Of a stretch of 59,562 bases of DNA, positions 1-8,778 are shown piece by piece. The DNA is taken from assembly GCF_904846285.1 (NCBI RefSeq), contig NZ_CAJHAD010000021.1, forward strand, positions 1 through 59,562. Direction: 5' to 3'. Within the stretch, counting starts at the first letter, position 1, and each line of letters starts with the position of its first letter. The position numbers and the translations under genes are program-made. This stretch comes from Psychrobacter immobilis. GTDB taxonomy: Bacteria > Pseudomonadota > Gammaproteobacteria > Pseudomonadales > Moraxellaceae. The notes beneath the pieces are model-generated. The model ran no database searches and was not told the origin of the DNA. It was given only the letters and a program-made list of their open reading frames with translations.

Positions 1-86
1 TATTATAATTAAATATAACAAATGAAATATGTCAAACCTATTTATTTACTAACTTACTAATTCATCTTGCTTAAAAGGAACATTCC

Positions 87-434
87 ATGAGTAAATCATT
101 TAAAGACATCACCAAACACGTTTCGACCAATATGGCAAAACTACATAAGCACATCCCTGAAACGACTAAAGCTTTTTCGCAGCTTGGTGCAGCAGCAACG
201 GCTGACGGGGTATTGGATAAAAAAACCAAAGAGCTTATTGCCCTTGGCTTAGCGGTTGGCGCACGCTGTGATGCTTGCATTGGTTTTCACGCCAAAGCTT
301 TAGTACAACTTGGTGCAACAGAACAAGAAGTCGCTGAAACCTTAGGCATGTGTGTCTATATGGGTGGTGGTCCGTCAATGATGTATGCCGCCGAAGCCAT
401 TGCTGCATTTAATGAGTTTAGTAAAGAAGATTAG
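87..434 (+). CDS. AhpD-like carboxymuconolactone decarboxylase family protein
   Basis: A 115-residue single-domain protein of the AhpD/CMD fold. The redox signature CDAC (C61, C64) is followed by H68 in the order typical of AhpD-like peroxidase partners, in which the two cysteines cycle between thiol and disulfide. The C-terminal half contains a Met/Gly-rich segment (MCVYMGGGPSMMYAAEA) typical of small CMD proteins. The start is supported by an AAAAGGAA Shine-Dalgarno about 7 bases upstream. The gene is monocistronic, with a strong terminator immediately downstream. Cytosolic; no signal peptide. A role in peroxide or thiol redox balance follows from the family and is not shown by the context. 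The physiological partner is unknown. Confidence 0.85.
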   Translation: MSKSFKDITKHVSTNMAKLHKHIPETTKAFSQLGAAATADGVLDKKTKELIALGLAVGARCDACIGFHAKALVQLGATEQEVAETLGMCVYMGGGPSMMYAAEAIAAFNEFSKED

Positions 435-462
435 ATACTAAACTTACTTGGCTTTACTATCA

Positions 463-505
463 AAAAACTGCCCGTGATTGAATCCATCACGGGCAGTTTT
501 TTTAT
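463..505 (+). terminator. Rho-independent terminator after the AhpD-like gene
   Basis: A GC-rich hairpin with stem AAACTGCCCGTGAT / ATCACGGGCAGTTT and a short loop is followed by a run of T. It lies 30 bases after the stop codon of the AhpD-like gene. Confidence 0.9.
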
Positions 506-640
506 ATACGATGATGGGACACGCATCATAGATACCTCAGTTTAGATTCTTGCGTTATGCTATCACTTACCATTACTGCACTTATGTATTGATAAGCATA
601 TATAGTAATAAGCAACATTTGAGCTGAAGAGAACGTCTTT

Positions 641-1654
641 ATGATGACTGAGAATCTAAAGTTAGTGACGACGAAAGATAACGTACAAATCGCTATTTGG
701 GAGATATTCGATAGCGAAAAAACCCATCAACTCTCTAATGTTCATGCTAACAATGACACTACTAATAAAGGGCAAAATATTTTCTTAACTCATGGCACTT
801 TTTCGGATAAAAAAACCTGCTTAAGAATCGCTGAATACTTAGCGGGACTTGGTCATCATTGCTATATCATGGAATGGCGCGGGCATGGGGCAAGCTCAAT
901 ACCAAAAGACAAATTTAACTTTGAAACCGTCGCAACCTATGATTTTGCCGCTATCTTTGATTATTTATTGAACGAATTAACGCTTACTCATTTACACTGT
1001 GTCACTCATAGCGGCGGCGGTGCTTGCTTAACGATGTTTCTCATTCAAAATCCACATTATATCGATAAAATTAATAGCGTCAGTATGTTTGCCTGCCAAG
1101 TTTACGGCGCGATAGTAACCCCGAAAAACTATTTTAAAATTATCGCCGCCAAGATATTTACCCGTATATTCGGCTATATACCTGCCAAAAAACTCAATAT
1201 GGGCCCCATCAACGAAAGTCATCACACCATGAGCCAATGGTACGAATGGAACTTGCGTAAAAACTTTCACAGTCATTTTATTAAGCAAAGTGATATAGAT
1301 GTCAGTGGTATGAAAGAAAGTGCTTTTGATAAGCATCATCAGCAGAAAAAAATGACTGGCGTCGAAAGTCATGATTATGTTGATTATCGACAGTATATGC
1401 CAACCATTAGCGTACCAATCTATGCCATCAGCGCCAAGGGTGACAAATTCATCTCGCCCACTAAAGGTTGTCAGTCGCTTTTTAATGACTTTGATAATTC
1501 TCTCAACAATAACTTTGCCAATGTTTTTCGTGAATATGCGCTGAGTAATGGCGACTTGGACGATTATACCCATAGCCGCATCTTAAACAGTCGTACGGCT
1601 GCCAAAGAGATTTGGCCAACAGTCGCGGCGTGGATTGATAAGCATTCCACTTAA
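641..1654 (+). CDS. Alpha/beta hydrolase family protein
   Basis: A 337-residue alpha/beta hydrolase. The oxyanion region is FLTHGTFSDK (residues 48-57). The nucleophile elbow is THSGGG with Ser124, a variant of GxSxG with Thr in the first position. An acid candidate lies in the ISAKGDKFISP segment, and a late His candidate is in DDYTHSR, so a complete triad is plausible. The cap region holds an aromatic QWYEW motif similar to the QWREW of the hydrolase at 9868. There is no signal peptide. The start has tandem ATG codons; either could be used. It stands alone between the AhpD-like gene and the NAD salvage operon. The substrate cannot be read from the sequence; an ester or lipid substrate is possible. 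Confidence 0.8.
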   Translation: MMTENLKLVTTKDNVQIAIWEIFDSEKTHQLSNVHANNDTTNKGQNIFLTHGTFSDKKTCLRIAEYLAGLGHHCYIMEWRGHGASSIPKDKFNFETVATYDFAAIFDYLLNELTLTHLHCVTHSGGGACLTMFLIQNPHYIDKINSVSMFACQVYGAIVTPKNYFKIIAAKIFTRIFGYIPAKKLNMGPINESHHTMSQWYEWNLRKNFHSHFIKQSDIDVSGMKESAFDKHHQQKKMTGVESHDYVDYRQYMPTISVPIYAISAKGDKFISPTKGCQSLFNDFDNSLNNNFANVFREYALSNGDLDDYTHSRILNSRTAAKEIWPTVAAWIDKHST

Positions 1655-1820
1655 AAGAGTCGTATACTTTTTTGTCTGAACAAACTTGAATACAGATAAT
1701 AGCCAATGATGATACACCCTTAAACATCTTTGCACTTGTCAGCAACTCCTATGCTGTGTCAGTATTGGTGGCATTACTTTTTTTAATCAATAAAATATCA
1801 GTAGTAGGAAAGTGGCGTAT

Positions 1821-2867
1821 ATGAGTGATTCATCAGAGCAGAATGCAGATAAAAACAAACACTATCGTTATTTGGTATTTATCGGTCGTTTCCAGCCGTT
1901 TCATTGTGGTCATAAAGCAGTGGTCGATGAAGCGTTAAAACGAGCAGATAACGTCATTATGCTGATCGGTTCTGCCAATCTACCTCGCAGTTTGCGTAAT
2001 CCGTTTAGCGTCGATGAACGCGCGATGATGATAAAGAATGCCTACTCGCCAGCAGAAGCCGCGCGTATTCACTGCGTTGGACTCGATGATGCACTCTACA
2101 ATGACACGCGCTGGCTTCAATATGTGCAAGCAAGCGTCAAATCTGTCACTGGCGACTTGCAAACTGACATTGGGCTAATTGGCCATTCAAAAGACAGCTC
2201 ATCATATTATTTATCGCTATTCCCGAATTGGGCATCGGTTTCTGTGCCCAATTATCAAAATCTATCCGCCACTCCTATTCGAGACAGTTATTTGATGGGT
2301 GCCACGCCAACGCCTGAGCGCACCCCTGAATCAACCCGCAACGTCCTCAATGATTTTAAAAAGACTGATATTTATCAAAACCTGCATGAAGAAGCCGATT
2401 TCGTCGATAAATATAAAAGACAATGGGAGTCCGCTCCTTACCCACCAACCTTTATGACCGCTGATGCGCTAGTCGTACAATCAGGGCATATTTTATTAGT
2501 TGAGCGCCGTAGTATGCCAGGGCGCGGGCTTTGGGCATTACCGGGTGGTTTTTTGAATCCAAAAGAGACGCTATTTGATGCCTGTATCCGCGAGCTACGC
2601 GAAGAAACTCGCCTTAAAGTGCCTGAACCGGTACTACGTGGCTCTTGTCATAGTCAGCATACCTTTGATGATCCCTATCGCTCGGCACGTGGGCGTACGA
2701 TTACTCAAGCCTTTTACTTTCAGCTTAAAAATGATCCAAAAGGTTTACCCAAGGTAAAAGGCGGCGATGATGCAGCCACAGCGTTCTGGCTACCGCTTGC
2801 TGAACTTGATGCCACCATGATGTTCGAAGACCATTATGCGATTATTACCAAAATGGTTGGATTATAG
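1821..2867 (+). CDS. nadM: Bifunctional NMN adenylyltransferase / Nudix hydrolase (NadM type)
   Basis: A two-domain enzyme of 348 residues. The N-terminal nucleotidyltransferase domain has GRFQPFHCGH, containing the (H/T)xGH active-site motif, and LSATPIRDS, the ISxxxxR-type motif. It would join NMN and ATP to make NAD. The C-terminal Nudix domain has a canonical box starting at GGFLNPKETL and ending RELREETRL (about residues 240-262). In relatives this domain hydrolyses ADP-ribose. A GTG codon nine bases upstream is in frame, but the AGGA at 1807-1810 is too close to it and well spaced for the ATG at 1821, so ATG is preferred. It is first in an operon with nadV 130 bases downstream. This domain fusion is known from cyanobacteria and Francisella. 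Confidence 0.92.
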   Translation: MSDSSEQNADKNKHYRYLVFIGRFQPFHCGHKAVVDEALKRADNVIMLIGSANLPRSLRNPFSVDERAMMIKNAYSPAEAARIHCVGLDDALYNDTRWLQYVQASVKSVTGDLQTDIGLIGHSKDSSSYYLSLFPNWASVSVPNYQNLSATPIRDSYLMGATPTPERTPESTRNVLNDFKKTDIYQNLHEEADFVDKYKRQWESAPYPPTFMTADALVVQSGHILLVERRSMPGRGLWALPGGFLNPKETLFDACIRELREETRLKVPEPVLRGSCHSQHTFDDPYRSARGRTITQAFYFQLKNDPKGLPKVKGGDDAATAFWLPLAELDATMMFEDHYAIITKMVGL

Positions 2868-2997
2868 GTTGTTACTATTTAACTATTCAATTTTTATTGA
2901 CAATTTTTCACGCCAGCGCCGATAGACGGCAATGGCTCACCGCCGCAACGGTTATTTAAAAAACAGTTGCGACATCTCAAAGCAGAGGAGTTCTGTG

Positions 2998-4395
2998 ATG
3001 TATACCAGTAATTTAAACAATTTAATCTTAAATAGCGACAGCTATAAAACCTCCCATTGGGTGCAATACCCAAAAGGTAGTGAGTATCTCTCAAGCTACA
3101 TCGAAGCGCGCAAAGGCGACTATGATGTGGTATTTTTTGGGCTACAAGCCTTTATCAAAGAATACCTAAGCACCCCCATCACCCATCAAGATATTGATGA
3201 AGCCGAAATGGTCATTCAAGCACATGGCTTGACCTTTAACCGTGCTGGCTGGGAGCTGCTGGTCGATAAGCATGGCGGCTATCTGCCACTACGCATTGAA
3301 GCCATTCCTGAAGGTAGCGTGGTGCCAGCATCCAATGTGGTCTGTCAAATTATCAATACGGACCCTGAGTTTTATTGGCTACCAAGCTATATCGAGACGG
3401 CGCTACTGCGTGCGATTTGGTATCCATCAACCGTCGCTAGCGTCTCGCATTATTGCAAAGGTATCATACGTCAGGCACTAGAAAAATCTGCGGACAATAG
3501 CGAGTCGCTGATTTTCCGTTTGCATGATTTTGGTTCTCGCGGTGCTTCTAGCCAAGAATCTGTCGCCCTTGGTAGTCTTGCTCATTTAGTGAACTTTGCT
3601 GGTACTGATTCGATGACGGCTTTGGTTGCCGCCAGCCGCTGGTATCACATGGATAAAGACATGCCTGCTTTCTCTATCCCTGCCGCTGAGCACAGCACCA
3701 TGACTGCTTGGGGGCGTGACGGAGAAACCGCCGCCTTTGCCAGTATGATTGCGCAGTTTGGCGGCGCAGGTAAGAGCTTTTCTGTGGTTTCTGACAGCTA
3801 TGATTTATGGAATGCCATTGATAATATTTGGGGCGGTAGCCTAAAAGATGATGTCAAAAATATGGGTGGAACTTTAGTTATCCGACCAGACAGCGGCGAT
3901 CCAGCTAAAGTAGTACGCGAAGCATTAGAGCGCTTGGCGGTGAAGTTCGGTACGACCATTAATAGTAAGGGCTATAAAGTGCTGCCTGATTATGTACGCG
4001 TTATCCAAGGTGATGGTATCAGCCCACAAAGCTTGGGGAAAATCATCGATGTGGTATTGAACGCAGGTTTTAGCGCCGACAATATCACCTTTGGGATGGG
4101 CGGCGGATTATTGCAGCAAGTCAATCGCGATACCATGAGCTGGGCGATGAAGGCCAGTGCCATCTCTATCGATGGTGTGTGGAAGGATATCTATAAAGAC
4201 CCTGTGACCAGCCGCTCAAAACGCTCAAAAAAAGGTCGTTTAGCACTGATAAAGAACAGCAACGGAACGTTAGAAACTATTAAAGCTGATAATTTATCGA
4301 CAGCAGAAGATAACCTACTACGCGATGTATATATCGATGGTAAATTACTCATTGAAGACAATCTCACCACGATTCGGGAGCGAGCAGGATGGTAG
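2998..4395 (+). CDS. nadV: Nicotinamide phosphoribosyltransferase (NadV/NAMPT)
   Basis: A 465-residue type II phosphoribosyltransferase that converts nicotinamide and PRPP to NMN. Family marks are DSYKTSHW near the N terminus, the catalytic-histidine segment RLHDFGSRGASS, VNFAGTDS, and GGTLVIRPDSGDP, which binds phosphate. An in-frame start exists at 2932, but the extra 22 residues are not family-like. The AGAGGAG at 2984-2990 sits 7 bases before the ATG at 2998, which decides the start. Together with NadM, 130 bases upstream, it gives a two-step nicotinamide-to-NAD route that bypasses nicotinamidase. Its last codons overlap the next gene (ATGGTAG), so the downstream hydrolase is probably translationally coupled. 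Confidence 0.95.
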   Translation: MYTSNLNNLILNSDSYKTSHWVQYPKGSEYLSSYIEARKGDYDVVFFGLQAFIKEYLSTPITHQDIDEAEMVIQAHGLTFNRAGWELLVDKHGGYLPLRIEAIPEGSVVPASNVVCQIINTDPEFYWLPSYIETALLRAIWYPSTVASVSHYCKGIIRQALEKSADNSESLIFRLHDFGSRGASSQESVALGSLAHLVNFAGTDSMTALVAASRWYHMDKDMPAFSIPAAEHSTMTAWGRDGETAAFASMIAQFGGAGKSFSVVSDSYDLWNAIDNIWGGSLKDDVKNMGGTLVIRPDSGDPAKVVREALERLAVKFGTTINSKGYKVLPDYVRVIQGDGISPQSLGKIIDVVLNAGFSADNITFGMGGGLLQQVNRDTMSWAMKASAISIDGVWKDIYKDPVTSRSKRSKKGRLALIKNSNGTLETIKADNLSTAEDNLLRDVYIDGKLLIEDNLTTIRERAGW

Positions 4396-5261
4396 CTACT
4401 AAAAAAATGCAGAATAAAATAGCCGCTGTTGCCAAGGATGTGTTTCTTGCTCCTGTCTACCTTTATCAAGGGCATAAAATCAAGCGCGATACGGTGCGCC
4501 TGCCCGAACCAAATGGCGAGAGGCATGGTCAAGTTCAGCTAGATAACCCTACTGGCAACCTGCCCAATACCTTAAAAGATAATAGGCAGCAAACACTAAA
4601 TTTAATGATCGTTGGTGATTCGGCAGCGGCTGGCGTTGGTAGTCAGACGCAACAAGAGGCGCTTGTCGGCAATTTGATACCTCTCCTGACCCAGCAGCCT
4701 ATTATTCAGACCAAATTTAATATATTAAACTGGTCGTTGCAAGCGACCACTGGTCATACCAGCTTTGATATTTTACGTAGGCTATATATTATGCCAGCGC
4801 CAAACTTACCTATCGATGTGATGATACTGAGTGTTGGCGTCAATGATACGACATCAAGTGTTTCTGTAAACAAATGGCAACAGCAAATCGAAGATATTGT
4901 TGCTATCGCCCAGCGTAAATTTGGCGTGCGCGAATTGGTTTTTTTAAGTCTGCCGCCAATGGCACAGATGCCGGCGATACCTGCACCGTTGAATAACTTT
5001 GTCGGTGCCAAAGCCTCTATCCTTGATAACACCTTGCAGCAAGTCTGTACTGCTCACGATGGTGTCACCTACATGGCAACCGACTTTGCCCGCATGATAG
5101 ACGAACATTCTAATGGCACACCAATCGATATCAGAGTGATGTTTGCCAGTGATGGCTTTCACCCTAGCAGCCTCATGTACGGTTATTGGGCGCAGCAATT
5201 AGCAGAGCTGATTATACAGTTACTGAACCCTTCCCCTTCCGATGCTGAGCTTACTGACTAG
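4389..5261 (+). CDS. SGNH/GDSL-family hydrolase in the NAD salvage operon
   Basis: A 290-residue SGNH hydrolase. Block I is IVGDSAAAG with nucleophile Ser78, block III is SVGVND with the oxyanion Asn, and block V is DGFHPS with the Asp-x-x-His pair. The first 60 residues are basic and have no clear signal peptide. The start codon overlaps the nadV stop codon by 7 bases (ATGGTAG), a strong sign of coupling. GDSL enzymes are esterases, lipases or acetylhydrolases. Why one should be coupled to nicotinamide salvage is unknown, and deacylation of an NAD-related metabolite is speculation. A bidirectional terminator follows. Confidence 0.85.
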   Translation: MVATKKMQNKIAAVAKDVFLAPVYLYQGHKIKRDTVRLPEPNGERHGQVQLDNPTGNLPNTLKDNRQQTLNLMIVGDSAAAGVGSQTQQEALVGNLIPLLTQQPIIQTKFNILNWSLQATTGHTSFDILRRLYIMPAPNLPIDVMILSVGVNDTTSSVSVNKWQQQIEDIVAIAQRKFGVRELVFLSLPPMAQMPAIPAPLNNFVGAKASILDNTLQQVCTAHDGVTYMATDFARMIDEHSNGTPIDIRVMFASDGFHPSSLMYGYWAQQLAELIIQLLNPSPSDAELTD

Positions 5262-5300
5262 AAACTATTGAGCATTTACTTCTAAAAATTTAAACAAAAA

Positions 5301-5329
5301 AAACCGCTGAATAGTCAGCGGTTTTTTTA
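5301..5329. terminator. Bidirectional terminator between the NAD salvage operon and rpmE2
   Basis: The hairpin AAACCGCTGA / TCAGCGGTTT is flanked by an A-run on the left and a T-run on the right. It can stop transcription from both convergent units. Confidence 0.9.
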
Positions 5330-5401
5330 TGTTCTTAATACTATAGCTGTGCATGTTTGAGAAAACACATGCTCAAAATAATATCACGCAATACGTATGA
5401 A

Positions 5402-5683
5402 TTATTCTGCAGCGTCAGTATCAGCAGCTTTCTTACGGCCACCAAACGCACCAAAGCGTTTGTTGAAGCTTGCAACACGACCTTCAGTAGACGTTTTACG
5501 TTGTTCGCCAGTATAGAATGGATGCGACGCACTTGAGATATCAAGTGGGTAGTATGGATATTCTGTACCTTCGTATTCACGAGTGGTTTTGGTTTTAACG
5601 GTTGAACGAGTTAAAAAGAACACGTCAGCGTTAGTGTCATGGAACAAAACTTCTTGGTAATTAGGATGGATATCTTTACGCAT
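5402..5683 (-). CDS. rpmE2: 50S ribosomal protein L31 type B
   Basis: A 93-residue L31. It starts [10 protein letters not shown] and carries the diagnostic [13 protein letters not shown] and [10 protein letters not shown] segments. It lacks cysteines, so it is the zinc-independent (C-minus) paralogue. The tail is alanine- and aspartate-rich. In other bacteria this form is often induced under zinc limitation by Zur, but I found no convincing Zur palindrome here. In some Moraxellaceae it may be the only L31, which the window cannot show. The gene sits behind an unusually long GC-rich leader (5684-5877). Confidence 0.96.
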   Translation of the reverse strand: MRKDIHPNYQEVLFHDTNADVFFLTRSTVKTKTTREYEGTEYPYYPLDISSASHPFYTGEQRKTSTEGRVASFNKRFGAFGGRKKAADTDAAE

Positions 5684-5877
5684 AATAAACTCTCTATGTC
5701 CGATGTATGTACAGCGCTTTTGATTAATCGCGTTTTTGACTATTAATCACACTAACATACGTAACTGAGGCACTAAGGACATCTTTTGGTCTGGCAACTG
5801 CGTCACTGGCTTATTCCAGCACCCAACACCACACCGCTGCTCACTTAGCCTTTCCCCAGCGGGAAAATCAAACCGCG
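5684..5877 (-). other. Long GC-rich leader of rpmE2, possibly structured
   Basis: This 194-base stretch between the candidate promoter and rpmE2 is clearly richer in G and C than other spacers here, especially 5770-5877. It includes runs such as CCCGCTGGGG and GGTGTGGTGTTGGGTGCTGG on the minus strand. It does not match a riboswitch class or the SRP, 6S or RNase P RNA that I could recognise. It may be an autoregulatory ribosomal leader or a small RNA. No coding frame in it looks real. Confidence 0.35.
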
Positions 5878-5906
5878 ATTTTAACGGTTTTTGCCGCTTG
5901 ATGCAA
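5878..5906 (-). promoter_or_regulatory. Candidate sigma-70 promoter for rpmE2
   Basis: On the minus strand, TTGCAT and TAAAAT are separated by exactly 17 bases. Transcription would begin about 190-200 bases before the rpmE2 start. A second TATAAT (complement of 5951-5956) lies further upstream without a good -35 element. Confidence 0.45.
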
Positions 5907-5984
5907 GTAGCTTCTATGATAAGACCGCGCCTTAAGCTCGTCTTGAAGACATTATACGATGTCAAAAAACTGTACAAATTACCA

Positions 5985-6016
5985 AAAAAAAGCAGCCACA
6001 CTGGCTGCCTTTTTAT
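5985..6016 (-). terminator. Terminator after the COG4315-type lipoprotein gene
   Basis: The hairpin GGCAGCC / GGCTGC with a four- to five-base loop is followed on the minus strand by a run of eight T. It lies 50 bases beyond the stop of the lipoprotein gene. Confidence 0.85.
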
Positions 6017-6065
6017 GGAAAACTTATTTTTGTTATGGAAAAATTATTTTTAGCAAATTCAAAAG

Positions 6066-6500
6066 TTATTTGGTTTTTACGATATGCCAAACGCCAAGTT
6101 TGTTATCGCCATCTTTATCACCAACCTTGGTGTCATTGGCATAAAAATATAACGGCTTACCATTCATCGCCCACTGATATTTGCCATCTTCGCGTTTAAA
6201 GGCGGCAAACTGCCCTGACGCTTTAGCATTACTTGGCGCCAAAAATGCTGGCCAAGCGAGCAGACAGGCAGAGCCACATTCTGACTTATTCATAGCATCT
6301 TTATCAAAAGTATAAAGGGTCATATGGTTGCTGGCATCAACCAACATGCCATTCTTACTGACGACTGGGGCAGTATTTTTAGTGGTCGCTTGCACATCAT
6401 GCATGCCTGAATCGTCATTGCCAAACATGTTGTTAAAAGTAGAACAACCGCTAAGCGCTAATGCACCAGAAATGACAGATAACATAAGTATGTGTTTCAT
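6066..6500 (-). CDS. Small lipoprotein with secreted repeats of unknown function (COG4315 / Lipoprotein_15)
   Basis: A 144-residue lipoprotein. The signal peptide ends in the lipobox LSGC with Cys19 as the lipidated residue. The mature part carries two repeats of the Lipoprotein_15 type: VVSKNGMLVDASNHMTLYTF and, later, DGKYQWAMNGKPLYFYAND. An ECGSAC cysteine pair and the Trp-Pro (AWPAF) between the repeats are usual in the family. A longer frame begins at 6602, but the ATG at 6500 has an AAGGAAG ribosome site and begins the signal peptide, so it is preferred. The protein would be anchored in the membrane facing the periplasm. Its function is unknown. Confidence 0.85.
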   Translation of the reverse strand: MKHILMLSVISGALALSGCSTFNNMFGNDDSGMHDVQATTKNTAPVVSKNGMLVDASNHMTLYTFDKDAMNKSECGSACLLAWPAFLAPSNAKASGQFAAFKREDGKYQWAMNGKPLYFYANDTKVGDKDGDNKLGVWHIVKTK

Positions 6501-7081
6501 AATAACTTCCTTGTTAATAGTGGAAAATTCTTTAGATTTCTTTTTGTCGTCTGTAGGTCTAAACCTTAATGTATAAAATAGCTTAAGACTGACTACAAGC
6601 ATTTTTAATATAGCATAGACATAAAGTCAGTCTTTTCTATCATTATATAAATTTACAAAAACGTATAAATATTACAAATTAAGTAAAATTCACTCTCTAA
6701 TTTTATAAAAAATGCTTTTCTAATTTTGTGCTGCAGTTGTCCCTTTCCTCGCTATTCATTGACAAAACTCATGCATCTACTTACGTATTCGCCATGCCAT
6801 TATTGGTAGTTTATTCGTAGAATAGTCGATTGAAATTAAGAATTACTACACAATAAAAAATGTGCCTGTAAACGTGACTATGGCGGCTTAAGATGAATAT
6901 TGAACTTAGTAGCCGTTGCACACATATAGGTAGTCTTGCATTAGAAAAAAACACGCTATTTAAAATATAAGCGTGGCAGATATAAGAGTTAAGAACTTAG
7001 AAATTGAAATTAAAATTAAGAAACTAAGAAGCTTAGAAACTGACAAACGAATTATTTAACGAAGACGCCGAGCCATTCCTG
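6501..7081. other. AT-rich spacer with purine-rich imperfect repeats
   Basis: This 581-base non-coding stretch separates two divergent genes. The first half is AT-rich and probably holds the lipoprotein promoter. A TTGACA lies at 6759-6764 without a clear -10 element. The last 100 bases (about 6985-7050) are an imperfect purine-rich repeat built from variants of AAGAACTTAGAAATTGAAAT. I see no gene or RNA in it. Confidence 0.5.
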
Positions 7082-8671
7082 ATGACTGATAATAGGAATG
7101 CGATTAAGGATATGACAACGACAATGACTCATTCTGTTACGAACAATCAAGCGCCTACCACCAAACGGGTTGGTATTCTCGGTGGCGGTACAGCGGGGGC
7201 AACGATTGCGATTCGCCTTGCAGCATTAGGGCTTGAAACCTATTTATTTGAAAAAAACACCTCGCTTATCGATGGTCCGCCGATGTGCCATTTGCATGCG
7301 GGCGGCAATCTATACCGCGAAATTCCTGATGAAGATTGCGTCGCCCTGCTCAAACAATGTATCGATATTTTGCGACTTTATCCTTATACCATTGATGTGC
7401 GTCCAACGGTATTTGCCGTACCAACGCGTGATGAGGGTTTGCCTGAAGACTTGCTACCACGCCTTGATATCTTGACTGACGCTTATCGTGAGCTTATCGC
7501 CGAAGATGCTAGGAATAAAGTACTTGGTGAACCTGAAAATTATTATCAGCTCTACAGCCATGAACAACTGATTGCACTATCTGAGCGCGAGCAAGTTGCT
7601 GTGCCGCGCACGGTTGACGAATGGATGATACCAGTCGCTAAGTATTTGGATTTAAATAAGGTTAAATTTCCGCTGATTGTCGTGCAAGAATATGGCTGGA
7701 ATATCTTCCGCTTGGCAGCTTCTGCACAATTGGCTTTAGAAGGCTATGAGCATGCGCATGTCTTTACCGATACGCAGGTTAAGCAAGTCATGCCAGTTGA
7801 TTGTGAGAATTGCTCAAACGCTGACCACCATGTCACTAAATGGCGTATTGATTATCAACAAGCGGCCAGCTCTGACATTGAACTTGAAACCGAAGTCAAA
7901 ACTGAATCTATCGAAGTCGATTACTTAATCAACGCTTGTGGCTTTCGCACGGGCGTTATCGACGATATGGTCGGCGTCAAAGTCACACGCATGGTCGAGT
8001 TTAAGTCCTCTTATATTACCCATTGGAATGACACCGGTGGGCAAATACCAGAGATTATCGTCTATGGCGAGCGCGGAACCCCTGAAGGCATGGCGCAGCT
8101 AACGCCTTATCCCGGGGGCTATTTTCAAATACATGGCATGAGCAAATTTATCACCTTATTTGATGATGGTTTGGTGGCCTCTAATAAAGACAGCGCCCAA
8201 CCTGAATTGCCGTCGCAATACCTGCACTATATCGAAGATGGCTGGGATAAAGCACCGCTGCAAGCACGTAGCCAGCAAGCGATTGACTATGTCGCTGAGT
8301 TTGTGCCGACCTTCCATAGCGCGCGTACAGTCGGGAACGCACTATATGGTGGGCAGCAAATACCCGGTCAGGATGATACCCTGCGGGTAGCGGATGTGAG
8401 CTTGTACTCTAATATCCGCTATGCACGCGCGGAAAACGTCAAAGCCTCATCGACGCTGATTGCTGCTGATCAAATCGTCGATGAATTGACTGAACTTGGT
8501 TTGGTTGATAACGACGCAATAGAAAACCGTCAACGTTATGCCCATGAATGGGCGTATTTGGCACAAAACGATAGCGTAGCGATTGATAATGTCGCGCGTC
8601 ATTTGGCACAAGAACGCGGCTTTCCATTAGCAATGGCTGGCGTAAATCATGGTATTCATGAGACGAGTTAA
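7082..8671 (+). CDS. FAD-dependent oxidoreductase of unknown substrate
   Basis: A 529-residue flavoprotein. The Rossmann FAD motif GILGGGTAGA is at residues 31-40, followed by an acidic residue (Glu57) at the end of the second strand for ribose binding. A second FAD-contact motif, INACGFRTG, lies near residue 285. The segment HLHAGGNLYRE after the FAD motif is distinctive. There is no signal peptide and no predicted membrane helix. Three starts are possible (7082, 7112, 7124), and none has a strong ribosome site. The first 28 residues look disordered. It resembles DAO- or malate:quinone-type oxidoreductases more than halogenases, because the halogenase WxWxIP motif is absent. It has no functional neighbours, so the substrate is open. 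Confidence 0.75.
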   Translation: MTDNRNAIKDMTTTMTHSVTNNQAPTTKRVGILGGGTAGATIAIRLAALGLETYLFEKNTSLIDGPPMCHLHAGGNLYREIPDEDCVALLKQCIDILRLYPYTIDVRPTVFAVPTRDEGLPEDLLPRLDILTDAYRELIAEDARNKVLGEPENYYQLYSHEQLIALSEREQVAVPRTVDEWMIPVAKYLDLNKVKFPLIVVQEYGWNIFRLAASAQLALEGYEHAHVFTDTQVKQVMPVDCENCSNADHHVTKWRIDYQQAASSDIELETEVKTESIEVDYLINACGFRTGVIDDMVGVKVTRMVEFKSSYITHWNDTGGQIPEIIVYGERGTPEGMAQLTPYPGGYFQIHGMSKFITLFDDGLVASNKDSAQPELPSQYLHYIEDGWDKAPLQARSQQAIDYVAEFVPTFHSARTVGNALYGGQQIPGQDDTLRVADVSLYSNIRYARAENVKASSTLIAADQIVDELTELGLVDNDAIENRQRYAHEWAYLAQNDSVAIDNVARHLAQERGFPLAMAGVNHGIHETS

Positions 8672-8696
8672 AATGATTTAAATGTTAATAAAGTTA

Positions 8697-8745
8697 AAAA
8701 AAAAAGGAGAGAAGAACTAACGATAAGCCCTTCTCTCCTTTTTTA
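8697..8745. terminator. Bidirectional terminator between the flavoprotein and LOG genes
   Basis: A long stem, AAAAAAGGAGAGAAG / CTTCTCTCCTTTTTT, with a 15-base loop lies between two convergent genes. Confidence 0.9.
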
Positions 8746-8778
8746 TATAAAAACAGTATATATTAGCGCTTAGTTCGC

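Noticed and set aside
1028..1573. A 181-codon minus-strand frame inside the first alpha/beta hydrolase
   Set aside because: It is fully antisense to a well-supported gene and shows no domain.
5770..5877. Cobalamin riboswitch or SRP RNA in the rpmE2 leader
   Set aside because: Short motifs such as AGCCAG and GGGAAAGG recall these RNAs, but the core boxes do not line up in order or spacing.
5747..6001. An 84-codon minus-strand frame in the rpmE2 leader
   Set aside because: It spans the candidate promoter and a terminator, shows no domain, and has no good ribosome site.
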